A DNA stretch of 64,000 nucleotides from an uncultured Clostridia bacterium (GCA_934270565.1 CAKQPR010000003.1:1-64000), one strand, 5' to 3'; counted from the first letter of the stretch, positions 1 through 9,400 are shown. Translations and numbers: made by a program. Notes: a model not told the origin generated them from the sequence alone.

Positions 1-608
1 TTTGGCTAAAAACAGTCACCTGTGGACTGTTTTTACGGTGCTTTGCACCGCCGCGTCGCGCCCCCAAGGGGGAAGGCTTTAACCGGTCTCTTTTTAATGT
101 CATTTCGACCGAAGCGTTAGCGGAGTGGAGAAATCCCCCGCGGAAGCCACCCGAAAACGACACTACTTGCAACTTTTCGACCTTTGCGGGCGGACGAGGG
201 CGTCCGCCCCTACCGAAACGATATTACGCCCGTCAAAGAATTGTTACGTTTACAAGCTATACCTTTGCGGGCGGACGAGGGCGTCCGCCCCTACCACGTT
301 TCTAACAAACATTGCGGTTGTCACCCGATAACCACACTATAACACCCTATTTCGACCTTTAAAGCGTTGCGGGGTCCGGGACACAGTCGCAAGGCGGTGA
401 GCCACCGCGGGCGAGTATAGGGGATTGTTCTTTATGTTAGCCCATTATATGCACTATCCTAATACTTGCCCACAGGGGTTCCCTGCCAGCGGCTTTTTTG
501 TTACTTTTTTCTCCGCTCGAAAAAAGTAAATTACATTTCCTTTCTTTTCTAAAGAAAATATTTGTTACTTATTAAAAACCTGTTTGTCTCATTTCCGAAA
601 GAGAGCCC
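1..608. repeat. Intergenic repeat island 1
   Basis: No credible gene. It opens with a hairpin module (inverted AAAAACAGTC / GACTGTTTTT arms near 8-36, then GGTGC/GCACC), followed by a GTCATTTCGACCGAAGCG module near 100-135 and two 'gggcggacgagggcgtccgcccctacc' type modules near 187-215 and 268-295. Near 350-420 is the 'AAAGCGTTGCGGGGTC' module, and near 505-530 an ACTTTTTTC / GAAAAAAGT hairpin. All modules recur elsewhere in the window. The right edge runs into the stop codon of the next gene. Confidence 0.85.
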
Positions 609-1394
609 TTAGCGGCAGCGAGAATCCCACTCCGCTATCGAGTCGAGAACCACGTCGGGAGCGAAATCGTACTCCCGAAGCGACGAGCGCGTAGTAGCGC
701 CGGTAAGCACGGCAACGGACACGAATCCGTTGTTCACGCCGAACTTGATATCGGTTTCCATACGGTCGCCGAACATTGCGGTTTCGGCGGGCGAAACGTT
801 GCAAAGCTTGCCTATGACTTCTGCCATCGGCGCGAACGGCTTGCCGCAGATCGCCTCGGGCTTAACGCCGGTCGCGGTTTCGATAAGCGCGACGAACGAG
901 CCGACGTCCGGCTTCATACCGCCTTTTTTCGGGCAGGCGACGTCGGGGTGCGAAGCGACGTAAGGCACGCCGTCGAACACGAAATCGCACACCTTTTCGA
1001 ACTTCCTGAAAGTCACGTCGGTGTCGTAGCTAACGACAACGACGTCGGGATCGGAATCGACGAGGTTGAGCCCGCTTTTCTCGGCTTCGGCGAGGAAGCT
1101 CGGCGTTCCCATAGCAAAAACGCGACCGCCGTTATAGCGTGCGCGTACATATTCGATAGTCGCGGTGCCGGCGGTGATCACCTCGTCCGGTCTCGGATCG
1201 AAACCGAGCCGCGAAAGCTTGGAAAGGTAATCGGCGCAGGACAGCGAGCTGTTATTCGTCAGAAAAAACACTTTTCCCTGTTGCCGCATGCGTTTGACGG
1301 CGTCGATTGCACCGTCGATAACGTCATCGTCGTGGTACACCGTGCCGTCGAGATCGAGAAGAAAACGTTTAATGTTTTTGAGCGAGCGGGCCAT
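609..1394 (-). CDS. HAD-superfamily sugar phosphatase, NagD/AraL type
   Basis: Predicted cytosolic phosphatase of 261 residues. The HAD motif I DLDGT lies at residues 14-18 (nucleophile D14, acid D16). A TNNSS motif follows at about residue 50, and the motif IV region FGDRMETD lies near the C terminus; together with a C2-type cap these place it in the NagD/AraL group. The ATG at 1394 is preferred over upstream starts because AAAGGACG precedes it and homology begins there. It overlaps the 3' end of the upstream gene by 26 bp, so the two are translationally coupled. The last residues, SRCR, come from the flanking repeat module. The substrate cannot be told from sequence. Confidence 0.85.
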   Translation of the reverse strand: MARSLKNIKRFLLDLDGTVYHDDDVIDGAIDAVKRMRQQGKVFFLTNNSSLSCADYLSKLSRLGFDPRPDEVITAGTATIEYVRARYNGGRVFAMGTPSFLAEAEKSGLNLVDSDPDVVVVSYDTDVTFRKFEKVCDFVFDGVPYVASHPDVACPKKGGMKPDVGSFVALIETATGVKPEAICGKPFAPMAEVIGKLCNVSPAETAMFGDRMETDIKFGVNNGFVSVAVLTGATTRSSLREYDFAPDVVLDSIAEWDSRCR

Positions 1395-2574
1395 TTTTCG
1401 TCCTTTGCAAAAGCGCGTCCGAAAGCCCCGTCTGGCGAGCAAGGTCGAGCAACGTAAACGGCAGACCGACTTCGGGCGCGAGCGCGAAACATAATTTTTT
1501 CTCTTCCGCGCGAGCGTAACCATTATACGAAAAACCGCGGTCTTTGTAAAGTCTTTTGAACCTTTTTGCCGCAAAATCGAGAATTTTCAGATACGCCGCG
1601 GCTTTGAGGTCGAGTTCGGGCGCAAACTCGCGGACGCAATAGGTTTTTTGTGCGATTTCACGCGCCGAAAGATATTTGCCGAGAGTTTTTGTGAGAACGA
1701 CGGGGCTCACGCCGAACCTTTTCGCCATGAAATCAAGCCGAGCGTTGAGGTCGGGAACGACGATCGCGGGCGTAACCACCCTCATGATCGCGCGGTAAAC
1801 CGCCAGCGTTTCGCGCGCAAAGTAAGCGGCGTTCTCCTCGCGCGACTTGCGCTTGCCGATAAGCTCCGCCACCTTCGCAACGCTTTCGCCGCCGAGAAAC
1901 CGCTCGCCCCGAAACGCCTTCGTAAGCGCCGCGAGCCCCTCTGTGACCGCGCGGGTCGCCGAAAACGCTTCCGTCTTAATCATGTCCGCGACCGCCCGCA
2001 ACGCTTCCGCCGCCGTCTTTCGGTCGTAATTTTCGCCGCAAAGCAGCGACCGCACCTCTTTTTCGAACAGAAAAACGAGCGACGAACAGATCGCGCCGTA
2101 CCCCGCCGCAACCCGATCGCCGTCCTGCGGAACACTCGGATCGAAAACGATTTTCATCTTCTCTCCGACGGTGAAATACCGCGTTTCGCCGTACTTGTCC
2201 GTGACTTCGATTTTGCGGTCGCCGTATCCGACGTAACCCGCGTCGAACGCGAAAATAACGATCGGCAAACCCGTTTTCGCCGCGACTTTTTTTCCGTTTT
2301 CGGTTGCGGTTTTCCCGCCCGCGGCTATTATCGCAAGCTCGCCGTCCGCGCGTTTTACCTCGTCAGCCGTCGCGATTTTCCGCATACGGTATCGAGAAAA
2401 CGCGACGTCGGTGAATTTTTTCGGGCAATATTCGTCGCCGCAAAAGATCACCTCGCCGCCCTCGGGAAGCCCGATGTAATCCTGCGGTCGGTCGGTCGCC
2501 CCATCGCGCACCTCAACCGAAAAATCGGTTTCTTTTTCGCTTCCGTCCGTCGTCGGTTTTTCGTCGTCTTTCAC
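1369..2574 (-). CDS. Iron-containing alcohol dehydrogenase / dehydroquinate synthase-fold protein, divergent
   Basis: A 401-residue protein with a GTG start preceded by GGAGAAGG. Residues of about 75-110 (ELAIIAAGGKTA, then GLPIVI) resemble the nucleotide-binding GGG(K/S) segment and following strand of glycerol-1-phosphate dehydrogenase and DHQ synthase. AAGYGAICSSLVFLFEKEV resembles the segment leading into the helical metal-binding half. The usual GGGxxxD signature and the canonical metal-binding histidines are not evident, so activity is uncertain. The C-terminal third is helical and unassigned. It is the first gene of a two-gene unit with the NagD-like phosphatase. Assignment rests on fold-like patterns only. 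Confidence 0.5.
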   Translation of the reverse strand: MKDDEKPTTDGSEKETDFSVEVRDGATDRPQDYIGLPEGGEVIFCGDEYCPKKFTDVAFSRYRMRKIATADEVKRADGELAIIAAGGKTATENGKKVAAKTGLPIVIFAFDAGYVGYGDRKIEVTDKYGETRYFTVGEKMKIVFDPSVPQDGDRVAAGYGAICSSLVFLFEKEVRSLLCGENYDRKTAAEALRAVADMIKTEAFSATRAVTEGLAALTKAFRGERFLGGESVAKVAELIGKRKSREENAAYFARETLAVYRAIMRVVTPAIVVPDLNARLDFMAKRFGVSPVVLTKTLGKYLSAREIAQKTYCVREFAPELDLKAAAYLKILDFAAKRFKRLYKDRGFSYNGYARAEEKKLCFALAPEVGLPFTLLDLARQTGLSDALLQRTKNGPLAQKH

Positions 2575-2623
2575 TTGCCTTCTCCCGAATTTTTTCTTTT
2601 ATTATACATTCGGAACGCGCGCG

Positions 2624-2650
2624 AAAAAACGGGAAGAATAGCCCTTCCCG
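2624..2650 (-). terminator. Intrinsic terminator after the GH43 gene
   Basis: Read on the minus strand, CGGGAAG pairs with CTTCCCG (2644-2650 with 2630-2636) across a short loop and is followed by TTTTTT. It lies 24 bp past the GH43 stop codon. Confidence 0.75.
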
Positions 2651-2673
2651 TCGAAATCCGTCGAATACGACGA

Positions 2674-3594
2674 TTAAATTTTGTCCTTGTGTCTTTTTGC
2701 CGTAAGCGTGCCGTTATCGGCGACGAGTTCGCATACGCGGGCGGTGCGGTTTTCGATGCCTTTTTCGTTCGGAACGCCGTCTCTGCCGTGATAAACGCAA
2801 TAGTGTTTGCCGTCGATTTTAATCACGCTGCAATGTCCGGTTCCCGACTCGAATTCGTTTTTCGCGATAAGCGGCGAGTACTCGTCGGGCGACGGGCGTT
2901 TTACGAAGTTTATCTTCGTAAGATCGGTTTCGGACGTAACGGCGGAGGCGTAACCGAGGAAATAATATTCGTTCTGATAGCAGTTTCCGCTGTAAATAAG
3001 GTAATGCGCGTCGCCGTCGCGGAAGTAGAACGCGCCCTCTATCGTGTGCCAGTCTCTGCCGTCGCCGAAGCGGTTTTTCATAAACACTTCCTCGTCTATG
3101 GTGGGGCGAACGACCGCGACGCTCTCGCCGGTAACGGCAAGCGGCGAAGCCATTTTCGTTACCGCGATATACGTTCCGATACGATCGGACGAGTAGTCGT
3201 TGAGCGAATAGAACATATAGAGATCGCCGCCGCTGACGACCACGTGCGGATCTATCGAAAACGGCGGAAGCACGTCGCAGACGTAACGGAATTTACCGTC
3301 CGGACGGTCGCAAACCGCGACTTTGATACGCTCGTCGTGCACGTCGCGAGAGTCGGATTTTACCGACGAATAGTACATATAGTACGTGCCGTCCTGTTCG
3401 ATAACACACGGCGCCCAGAACTCTTTTTCGCCTTCGGTTTCGAGGACGAAGCCGAGGTTTTCCCACTCGCCGTCGATTCTATCGGCGCGGTAACAGGTTA
3501 CGCCGGCTATTCCCGTCGCGTAAATATAGAATTTGTCGTTTGCCCGTATGACATACGGATCGGGCTGACCCTGTTTGTCGTAAATGATTTTCAT
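2674..3594 (-). CDS. Glycoside hydrolase family 43-like enzyme (arabinosidase/xylosidase type)
   Basis: A 306-residue single-domain five-bladed beta-propeller glycosidase of GH43 type. The candidate catalytic base is D12 in QPDPYVI. The modulating Asp lies in FSIDPHVV, and the candidate acid is the Glu of IEGAFYF. EFWAPCVIEQDGTYYMYYS is a typical blade motif, and TGHCSVIKIDGKHYCVYH closes the propeller. There is no signal peptide, so it should act on imported oligosaccharides. The ATG at 3594 is chosen over the TTG at 3600 because GGAGG (3601-3605) abuts the TTG but is correctly spaced from the ATG. It lies 12 bp after the HAD gene, so both form one operon. Exact specificity is not decided. 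Confidence 0.85.
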   Translation of the reverse strand: MKIIYDKQGQPDPYVIRANDKFYIYATGIAGVTCYRADRIDGEWENLGFVLETEGEKEFWAPCVIEQDGTYYMYYSSVKSDSRDVHDERIKVAVCDRPDGKFRYVCDVLPPFSIDPHVVVSGGDLYMFYSLNDYSSDRIGTYIAVTKMASPLAVTGESVAVVRPTIDEEVFMKNRFGDGRDWHTIEGAFYFRDGDAHYLIYSGNCYQNEYYFLGYASAVTSETDLTKINFVKRPSPDEYSPLIAKNEFESGTGHCSVIKIDGKHYCVYHGRDGVPNEKGIENRTARVCELVADNGTLTAKRHKDKI

Positions 3595-3606
3595 ATCCAA
3601 CCTCCG

Positions 3607-4437
3607 TTATTTCTTTATTTCGTCGGCCATTTCGTAAAGTCTGTTCACAACCGCCTCGATCGCGCCGTCCGAAGCGGGCACGGTGATTTCGGTTGCCGCC
3701 GCCTTAGCCGCGGGGATCGCGTTCCCGACCGCGAAGCCTATATCGGCAAGCGCGATCATACCGACGTCGTTCTGGTTATCGCCCACGCACACGAGTTTGT
3801 CGAATTTTTTGCCGCGTTTCCGCTCCAGAAGCTCCCGCATTTTCGCGAGCGCCTGAGCCTTGCCGCTCCCGCGCGGACAGATTTCGAGCGTTCTCGAACC
3901 GGACAGCTCGATCGAGTATTCGCCGCCGAATTTCCCGCTGAGCTCGCGGCGCCACTTCTCGATAAGCTCCGCGCTTTCGTTCTCGACGATCGCCTTGTAA
4001 ACGGGGAATTTCGCCGCCCTGACCGCCTTGCCGAAATCGTCGCCTTCCCGCCAGTACGCGAACCGGAAATCATTGTCCGTTATGCGGAAAAAAGTCATTC
4101 CGCCGCCCGAAACGAGGTAACGGAGCGTGCGCAAAAAGCCCTCGTTCATCGTGTACGAAACGACGGCGCGCTTTTCGGAAATCGAATAAACCGCCGTGCC
4201 GTTGCTCGCAACGCACAGATCGGCGATGGGCGCGTAATTCGCGAGCAGAGAAATTTCGTCGGGGTTTCTGCCCGAAACTATCGCGAAAACGCCCCCTTCG
4301 TCGGTAAACCGCTTTACCGCGGCGAGGTTTTTTTCGGGAACGTGAGCGAGCACGTTTTCGCCCTCGTAATAGTTCTTCGTGTGATCGGTAAACGTTCTGT
4401 CAAAATCACTGCAAAGCAGTATTCCGTCGAATTTCAT
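3607..4437 (-). CDS. HAD-superfamily hydrolase, Cof/YidA subfamily
   Basis: A 276-residue cytosolic phosphatase. HAD motif I is SDFDRT (D11, D13). VSGRNPDE is the motif II/cap entry typical of Cof-type proteins, and GDNQNDVGMI is motif III/IV. A C2B cap lies between. Such enzymes dephosphorylate sugar phosphates or related small molecules; the substrate here is unknown. It is the first gene of an operon with the GH43 gene, which begins 12 bp downstream, hinting at a role in the same carbohydrate route. The upstream DNA is repeat island 2, and no convincing promoter was located in it. Confidence 0.87.
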   Translation of the reverse strand: MKFDGILLCSDFDRTFTDHTKNYYEGENVLAHVPEKNLAAVKRFTDEGGVFAIVSGRNPDEISLLANYAPIADLCVASNGTAVYSISEKRAVVSYTMNEGFLRTLRYLVSGGGMTFFRITDNDFRFAYWREGDDFGKAVRAAKFPVYKAIVENESAELIEKWRRELSGKFGGEYSIELSGSRTLEICPRGSGKAQALAKMRELLERKRGKKFDKLVCVGDNQNDVGMIALADIGFAVGNAIPAAKAAATEITVPASDGAIEAVVNRLYEMADEIKK

Positions 4438-5262
4438 ATGTGTTTCTCCAAAGCGCGGACGAGGCGGTGAGCCCGCGTGGGTGAGTTTTTGGGGTTGTAC
4501 CGTTACGCTACAATCGAATTCGCTCCCGCGAGATCCTTACGACTGCGCGCTTCGCGCTCCGCTCAGGATGACGGGGCTAAATAGCGTTATGTGTGGTTTG
4601 CGGGTCGGCAAGGCGGTGAGCCCGCGTGGGTGAGTTTTTTGGGGTTCGTGTTCACTTGGCAAATTTGGGGTGTTCGTGTGCGAATGTTTTCGTTTCTTAT
4701 GCAGGGGATTTCTCGACTAACGCTCGGCGCGGAGCCCGCGCGGGCAAGTATTTTGGGATAGTTGTGTTCACTTGGCAAATTTGGGGTGTTCGTGTGCGAA
4801 TGTTTTCGTTTCTTATGCAGGGGATTTCTCGACTAACGCTCGAAATGACATCGTGTTCGTTTGGGTTTTATAAGGTTAATGTGAATTCGACCTTATAAGG
4901 CTTCCCCTTGGGGGGAAGGCTTGATTTCGGTCGCTTCTTAATGTCATTTCGACCGAAGGCGTAGCCGTAGCGGAGAAATCCCCTGCGGAAGTCAGCCGAT
5001 AACGATACTGATACTGCATTTTCGACCTTATTTGTCGGCGCAGCCGACGGTAGGGCGGTTCGCCCTCGGACCGCCGCTTAACGTACAGTTGCGGGCGGGT
5101 AATTGAAACATACCGTTCCACGGCGTTCGTATTCGCTCCCGCGAGATTTCTCGACTTCGCTCGAAATGACGGAACAAAGTACCGTTTCGCAAGGTTTTAC
5201 AATGTTATTTGTAAGTGCGGGCATCGCCGACTTGCCCACGGCGGCTCGCCGTCGGCAGCGCC
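4438..5262. repeat. Intergenic repeat island 2
   Basis: No gene supported. It contains 'GCGGTGAGCCCGCG' modules, copies of GTCATTTCGA...GAGAAATCCCC, a CTTCCCCTTGGGGGGAAG palindrome near 4905, and the TTTGTCGGCGCAGCCGACGG / GGGCGGTTCGCCC module near 5030-5070. It ends at the trkH stop codon. Confidence 0.85.
4650..4842. repeat. 77-bp exact direct repeat (4650-4726 and 4766-4842)
   Basis: The two copies, offset by 116 bp, start at GTTCACTTGGC and end at ACTAACGCTCG. The 39-bp spacer carries a different module (GGCGCGGAGCCCGCGCGGGC), as if one module had been inserted during or after a local duplication. Confidence 0.9.
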
Positions 5263-6714
5263 TCACTTTCTGTAAGTTGCGGGAACGAAAAGCATCAGAA
5301 GCGGATAGATTTCGAGTCTGCCGAGCAGCATTGTGAACGTAAGCACGATCTTGCCGAAAACGCCGTAAAACCCGTATGAGAATGCGGGACCCGCCGTGCC
5401 GAACGCCGGACCGACGTTATTGAAGCAGCTGACGACCGCCGAAAAATTCGTTTCGACACTGCCCGCCGCGGGATCGAACCCGAGCAGAACGAACAGAACG
5501 ATCGTTGCGAGCGCATACACGACGAAGTAGCGGCAAACGCCCTTTACGGTGTCCTCGTCCACCACGTTGCCGTCGAGCCGAATGACCGAAGCGTCGCGCG
5601 GTCGGAGAATACGTTTAACTTCGCGCGCGCCCGACTTGAACAAAAGAACGACCCTGATCGTTTTGAGCCCGCCGGCGGTAGATCCGGCGCACCCGCCCAT
5701 AAACATGAGCGCGAAAAGCACGGTTTGCGACAGGCTTCCCCACTGCGCGTAATCGGCGGTGGTAAAGCCGGTAGTCGAAACGATGCTCGCGACCTGAAAC
5801 CCCGCGAGCCTCAGACAGTCCGCAACCGAATTATAAATCGGGTAGATATTCGCGGCGATCGCGGCAACCGAAACGACGACGATCCCGACGAACGCCCACA
5901 GTTCGGTACTTTTAAGCGCGGATTTTACTTTGCCTATCAGAATAAGGTAATAAACGTTGAAGTTCACGGCGAAAATCAGCATAAAAACGGTAATAACCCA
6001 CTGAATGTAGTGATTATATCCCGCCACGCCGTCCGCTTTTATCGCGAATCCGCCCGTACCGGCAGTTCCGAACGTATACACGAGACTGTCGAAAAGGCTC
6101 ATGCCGCCGCAAAGCAGCATAACCGTCATTACGGCGCTCAGCCCGACGTAAATAAGGCAGAGAAGCCGTACCGTATTGCGGCTTTTTGGCACGAGTTTGT
6201 CCACGACGGGCCCGGGCATTTCGGCGCGGAGAACGTGAATGGGTCGGTCGGTAGACGACCCCACGATCGCGATAAGGAACACGAGCACGCCGATACCGCC
6301 CACCCAGTGCGTAAAGCTTCGCCAGAACAAAAGTCCCTTCGGCATAGCCTCGATTTCCGCGCCCGAAAACACGCTCGCGCCGGTAGTGGTAAACCCGCTC
6401 ACCGTCTCGAAAAGCGCGTCGATATACGAGTTCGTCGCGCCGCTCGCGACGAACGGAACAGCGCCCACGACGGAAACGACCACCCACGAAAGCGACACGA
6501 TCAGAAATCCCTCGCGGGCGTAAATCGCCTTGTCCGCGGGTTTGAGAATAAAGGACAGGCACCCTACCGCAACGCTTGCCGCGCTCGTGATCGCGAACGC
6601 CGCAGCCGCCTGCCGTTCCTTATAGATAAGCGAAACGACCGCGGGAATCGCGAGCATTACGCCGCAAATCAACGCCACGCGCAGAAGCATGCAAACGATC
6701 ATCTTACGGTTCAT
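5263..6714 (-). CDS. trkH: Trk-type potassium uptake membrane subunit TrkH/KtrB
   Basis: A 483-residue integral membrane protein with many hydrophobic segments and the four pore loops of the TrkH/KtrB family: TVSGFTTTGAS, GTAGTGGFA, VSTTGFTTADY and CFNNVGPAFG. The selectivity-filter glycines are present in each. It imports K+ together with the cytosolic regulator TrkA. The start ATG overlaps the trkA stop codon (ATGA), so the genes are coupled, trkA first. Length is normal for TrkH. The C terminus (MLFVPATYRK) runs up to repeat island 2. Confidence 0.96.
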   Translation of the reverse strand: MNRKMIVCMLLRVALICGVMLAIPAVVSLIYKERQAAAAFAITSAASVAVGCLSFILKPADKAIYAREGFLIVSLSWVVVSVVGAVPFVASGATNSYIDALFETVSGFTTTGASVFSGAEIEAMPKGLLFWRSFTHWVGGIGVLVFLIAIVGSSTDRPIHVLRAEMPGPVVDKLVPKSRNTVRLLCLIYVGLSAVMTVMLLCGGMSLFDSLVYTFGTAGTGGFAIKADGVAGYNHYIQWVITVFMLIFAVNFNVYYLILIGKVKSALKSTELWAFVGIVVVSVAAIAANIYPIYNSVADCLRLAGFQVASIVSTTGFTTADYAQWGSLSQTVLFALMFMGGCAGSTAGGLKTIRVVLLFKSGAREVKRILRPRDASVIRLDGNVVDEDTVKGVCRYFVVYALATIVLFVLLGFDPAAGSVETNFSAVVSCFNNVGPAFGTAGPAFSYGFYGVFGKIVLTFTMLLGRLEIYPLLMLFVPATYRK

Positions 6715-8072
6715 CTGAGCACCTCGTCGAACGAACCGAGCCCCGACACCGACGAAACGACGATAACCTTATCGCCCGCGCGGATTTCGTCCTCGCCGGA
6801 AGGAATCGTGACTTCGCCGGCGCGGATTATCCCCGCGAGGATCGCGCCGCGTATGATCCCGACGTCTTTCAGCTTCTTACCTGCCGCGGGGCAGCTCTCG
6901 CCCACCGCGAACTGCAACGCTTCGACGTGTCCGTCCATAAGCGAATAGAGCGTTTCGACCGCCGCGCCGTCCTCGCTTTCGAGCGCTCGGGCATAACTGA
7001 CCATAACGTCGGCGACCGAGCGCTGAGGCGAAACCACGCTCGTAAGTCCGAGCTTTTCCGCCATCGGCAAAAGCCCGTCGCGGCTGAGCTCACTGACGAC
7101 CTTCTTCACGCCGAGCCCGCGCGCGTACATATCGAGAAGTATGTTTTCCTCGTCCTTGCCGGTAAACGTGACGAGCGCGTCCGTTTCGCCGAGCCGCTCC
7201 TCTTTCATCATTTCGAGGTCGAGCCCGTCTCCGCAAACGACGGTGACGTTTTCCGCAAGCCGCACGCAGGCGTCTCTCGCGTTGTCGGGGTCTTTTTCGA
7301 TGATTTTAACCGAAACGTGCGCCGCCGCAAGCATGCGCGCGAGATACAAAGCGGTCTGGCTCGCGCCCACGATCGTTACCGAATGCATGGCGCGTTTCAC
7401 GAGCCCGAGCGTTTTGATCACCTTTCCCATTTCGCTCACGCCCGAAACAACGCAGATTCTGTCGCCCGCGCGCGGAGCGTCAGAGCCCTTGGGAATAATC
7501 GTCTCGCCGTCTCTTCCGAGCGCACAGATGAGGAAGTTGCCGCCGCGGTTCTTTTTGAGGTCGGCAAGCGTAACGCCCGCCACCGGCGAATCTTCGGGAA
7601 CGATGAATTCGGCGACTTCCAGCCTGTCCGAAGCGAACGTTTCCATCTTGATCGCGGACGGAAGGCGCAGAATATTGAACGCCGATTCGGCGCACAGAAG
7701 CTCGGGGTTTATCACGCGGTCGGCTTCGATGCTCGCCTTGACGAAATCGAAACCTTTTGCGAAATAGTAATCGCCCCGAACGCGCGCGACGGTGCGTTTC
7801 GCGCCTATCTTTTTGCACAGGAAGCAGACGAGCATATTCAGCTCGTCCGAACGCGTGACCGCGATCGCAAGATCCGCTTTGTCCGCGCCCGCCGCAAGCA
7901 GCGTTTCGCCGTTCGCGCCGTTGCCGCAGAACCCCATAACGTCGCACGAGTCCGTGACCGCGCGGATAACTTCCTTGTCCTCGTCAACGACCGTGACGTC
8001 GTGACCTTCGCGGGCGAGACTTTTCACGAGCTTATTGCCCACTCTGCCGCACCCGACGATAAGTATGTTCAT
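6711..8072 (-). CDS. trkA: Trk potassium uptake regulator TrkA (two RCK modules)
   Basis: A 453-residue peripheral regulator made of two tandem RCK units, each a Rossmann domain plus a TrkA_C domain. The first nucleotide-binding motif is IVGCGRVGNKL (residues 4-14); the second begins at about residue 230 with TIVGASQTALYLARML and lacks the full GxGxxG. Acidic residues VVDED and IIEKD end the second strands and would contact NAD(H) or ATP. The ATG is preceded by CGGAGGT. It overlaps trkH by 4 bp in a two-gene operon. The DNA before it carries a short repeat related to those at 62.5 kb. Confidence 0.96.
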   Translation of the reverse strand: MNILIVGCGRVGNKLVKSLAREGHDVTVVDEDKEVIRAVTDSCDVMGFCGNGANGETLLAAGADKADLAIAVTRSDELNMLVCFLCKKIGAKRTVARVRGDYYFAKGFDFVKASIEADRVINPELLCAESAFNILRLPSAIKMETFASDRLEVAEFIVPEDSPVAGVTLADLKKNRGGNFLICALGRDGETIIPKGSDAPRAGDRICVVSGVSEMGKVIKTLGLVKRAMHSVTIVGASQTALYLARMLAAAHVSVKIIEKDPDNARDACVRLAENVTVVCGDGLDLEMMKEERLGETDALVTFTGKDEENILLDMYARGLGVKKVVSELSRDGLLPMAEKLGLTSVVSPQRSVADVMVSYARALESEDGAAVETLYSLMDGHVEALQFAVGESCPAAGKKLKDVGIIRGAILAGIIRAGEVTIPSGEDEIRAGDKVIVVSSVSGLGSFDEVLR

Positions 8073-8552
8073 TTTTACCTCCGTAAAGCCCGCGTCTCGC
8101 CCTCTCCGAACCCGCGGTCGCCGTAAAGCCTTTACGATTAAGCTTTTCGTTGACCGTCGCGATCGGGAAACGCGCCCGAAAACCCGAGCCGCGCAAGCTT
8201 TCTCGCTTGTTGTAACGTGAAAAAACCAAACGAACGCAATGTCATTTCGAGCGCAGGCGTAGCCGTAGTCGAGAAATCCACCTCAACAGAAACGAAAACA
8301 ATCGTGCGCGACCAACCACAAAATACTCGTCTGCGGCGGCTCGCCGCCTCGCGGGAGCGAACACGAACGTCTCGGAACGGAACGTCTATTTTTCTATTGC
8401 AGGGGATTTCTCCGCTTCGCTCGGGTTTCACCCTCACTTCGGTCGAAATGACGTTACAACCAAAGCGGGCGGACGAGAAATGCCCCCTACAAAGTTGTAT
8501 CGCTGCGCGAAAATACCTGCAAACGCTTTGCGCTTGCGTATTCTCGCTTGTA
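8073..8552. repeat. Intergenic repeat island 3, bracketed by a short repeat family
   Basis: Between trkA and gpr. The inner part holds two palindromic GTCATTTCGA...GAAATC modules and a GGGCGGACGAG module. Both ends carry the sequence TTCTCGCTTG (8200-8209 and 8541-8550) with flanks related to the 54-bp repeat at 62537/62669. No gene seen. Confidence 0.75.
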
Positions 8553-9353
8553 TTATACCACTTTGTCGGAGTTAAAGCAACTGTTTTTAGGTACGACGCC
8601 TGCCGCGACGTTTATCGCCTCGCCGATCACCGCGCCGGCGTCGCGCGCCACGCGGTCGATTTCGCCGAGCGTGAGGATAATTTCGCCCGCGGTTTTGCCG
8701 TCGCCGCCGGTTTCGAGCGCGATAGTCCGCGAGTAAACCACGCACGGAACGCCCACGCCTATAACGGGCACGCCGAGCGTTTTAGCGCTGATTTCGCGGC
8801 GGGAATTCCCCACTCCGCTCCCCGGGGTGATCCCCGCGTCCGACACCTGAAACACCGTTCCGAGCCGCTTTACCGAAGCCGCGCACAACGCGTCCGCGGC
8901 GATCACTACGTCAGGTCCGATTTCGCGCACGACGGCGCGGATAAGGTCGAAACTCTCCGTTCCGGTAGCCGCCGGAACGTTCGGCAGAAAAGTCTTTATT
9001 TTCTCGCCCGCCGCCGCAAACCGCAGAGTTTCCGCGCCGAGCGAATCCGCCTTCATTTCGGGATTGCCGAGCCCCGCGACAAGCACTTTTTTCGCTCCGC
9101 CGATATATTTTTCGAGCACGCGGGCAAGCGCCCGGATCAGCCGCGGATAGGAATTCGTATCCCCGCCCGCGACTATCGGCGAAACCGCCGAAGTGTAAAC
9201 GCCCTCGGGCTTGCCGATTTTTTCGGCGTCGGCGGCGCTCACGGAAACGGTCGTGACGCTTATGAGTTCGTCTATCTTTTTTACGCGCGGGCGGACGAGC
9301 TCGGACGCGAGGTCGGTGTGTTTACAGGCTTTTTTTATCGGTTTTGCGGTCAT
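8553..9353 (-). CDS. gpr: Germination protease GPR, short form
   Basis: An aspartic-type endopeptidase that degrades small acid-soluble spore proteins during germination; its presence implies endospore formation. Diagnostic segments are HTDLASEL near the N terminus (zymogen-processing region), VAGLGNPEMKADSLG, IAADALCA with the DA pair, and DAGITPGSGVGNSRREIS. At 266 residues it is clearly shorter than the Bacillus enzyme (about 370). The stop codon lies inside a GTATAATACAAGCGAGAA repeat word, suggesting the 3' end was replaced. No good ribosome-binding site precedes the ATG, and no sigma-A promoter was found, as expected for a forespore gene. It is divergent from rpsT, a neighbour it also has in Bacillus. 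Confidence 0.9.
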   Translation of the reverse strand: MTAKPIKKACKHTDLASELVRPRVKKIDELISVTTVSVSAADAEKIGKPEGVYTSAVSPIVAGGDTNSYPRLIRALARVLEKYIGGAKKVLVAGLGNPEMKADSLGAETLRFAAAGEKIKTFLPNVPAATGTESFDLIRAVVREIGPDVVIAADALCAASVKRLGTVFQVSDAGITPGSGVGNSRREISAKTLGVPVIGVGVPCVVYSRTIALETGGDGKTAGEIILTLGEIDRVARDAGAVIGEAINVAAGVVPKNSCFNSDKVV

Positions 9354-9400
9354 ATTCGGGAATATTGCACCGATTTAATAAAATTATACCGATAAAACGC

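Noticed and set aside
1648..4470. A 940-codon open frame on the plus strand
   Set aside because: It lies antisense to three well-supported genes and is rich in Arg and Phe runs typical of a shadow frame produced by codon bias on the other strand.
4438..5262. Possible insertion sequence
   Set aside because: Inverted and direct repeats are present, but there is no transposase frame or terminal repeat pair around a gene.
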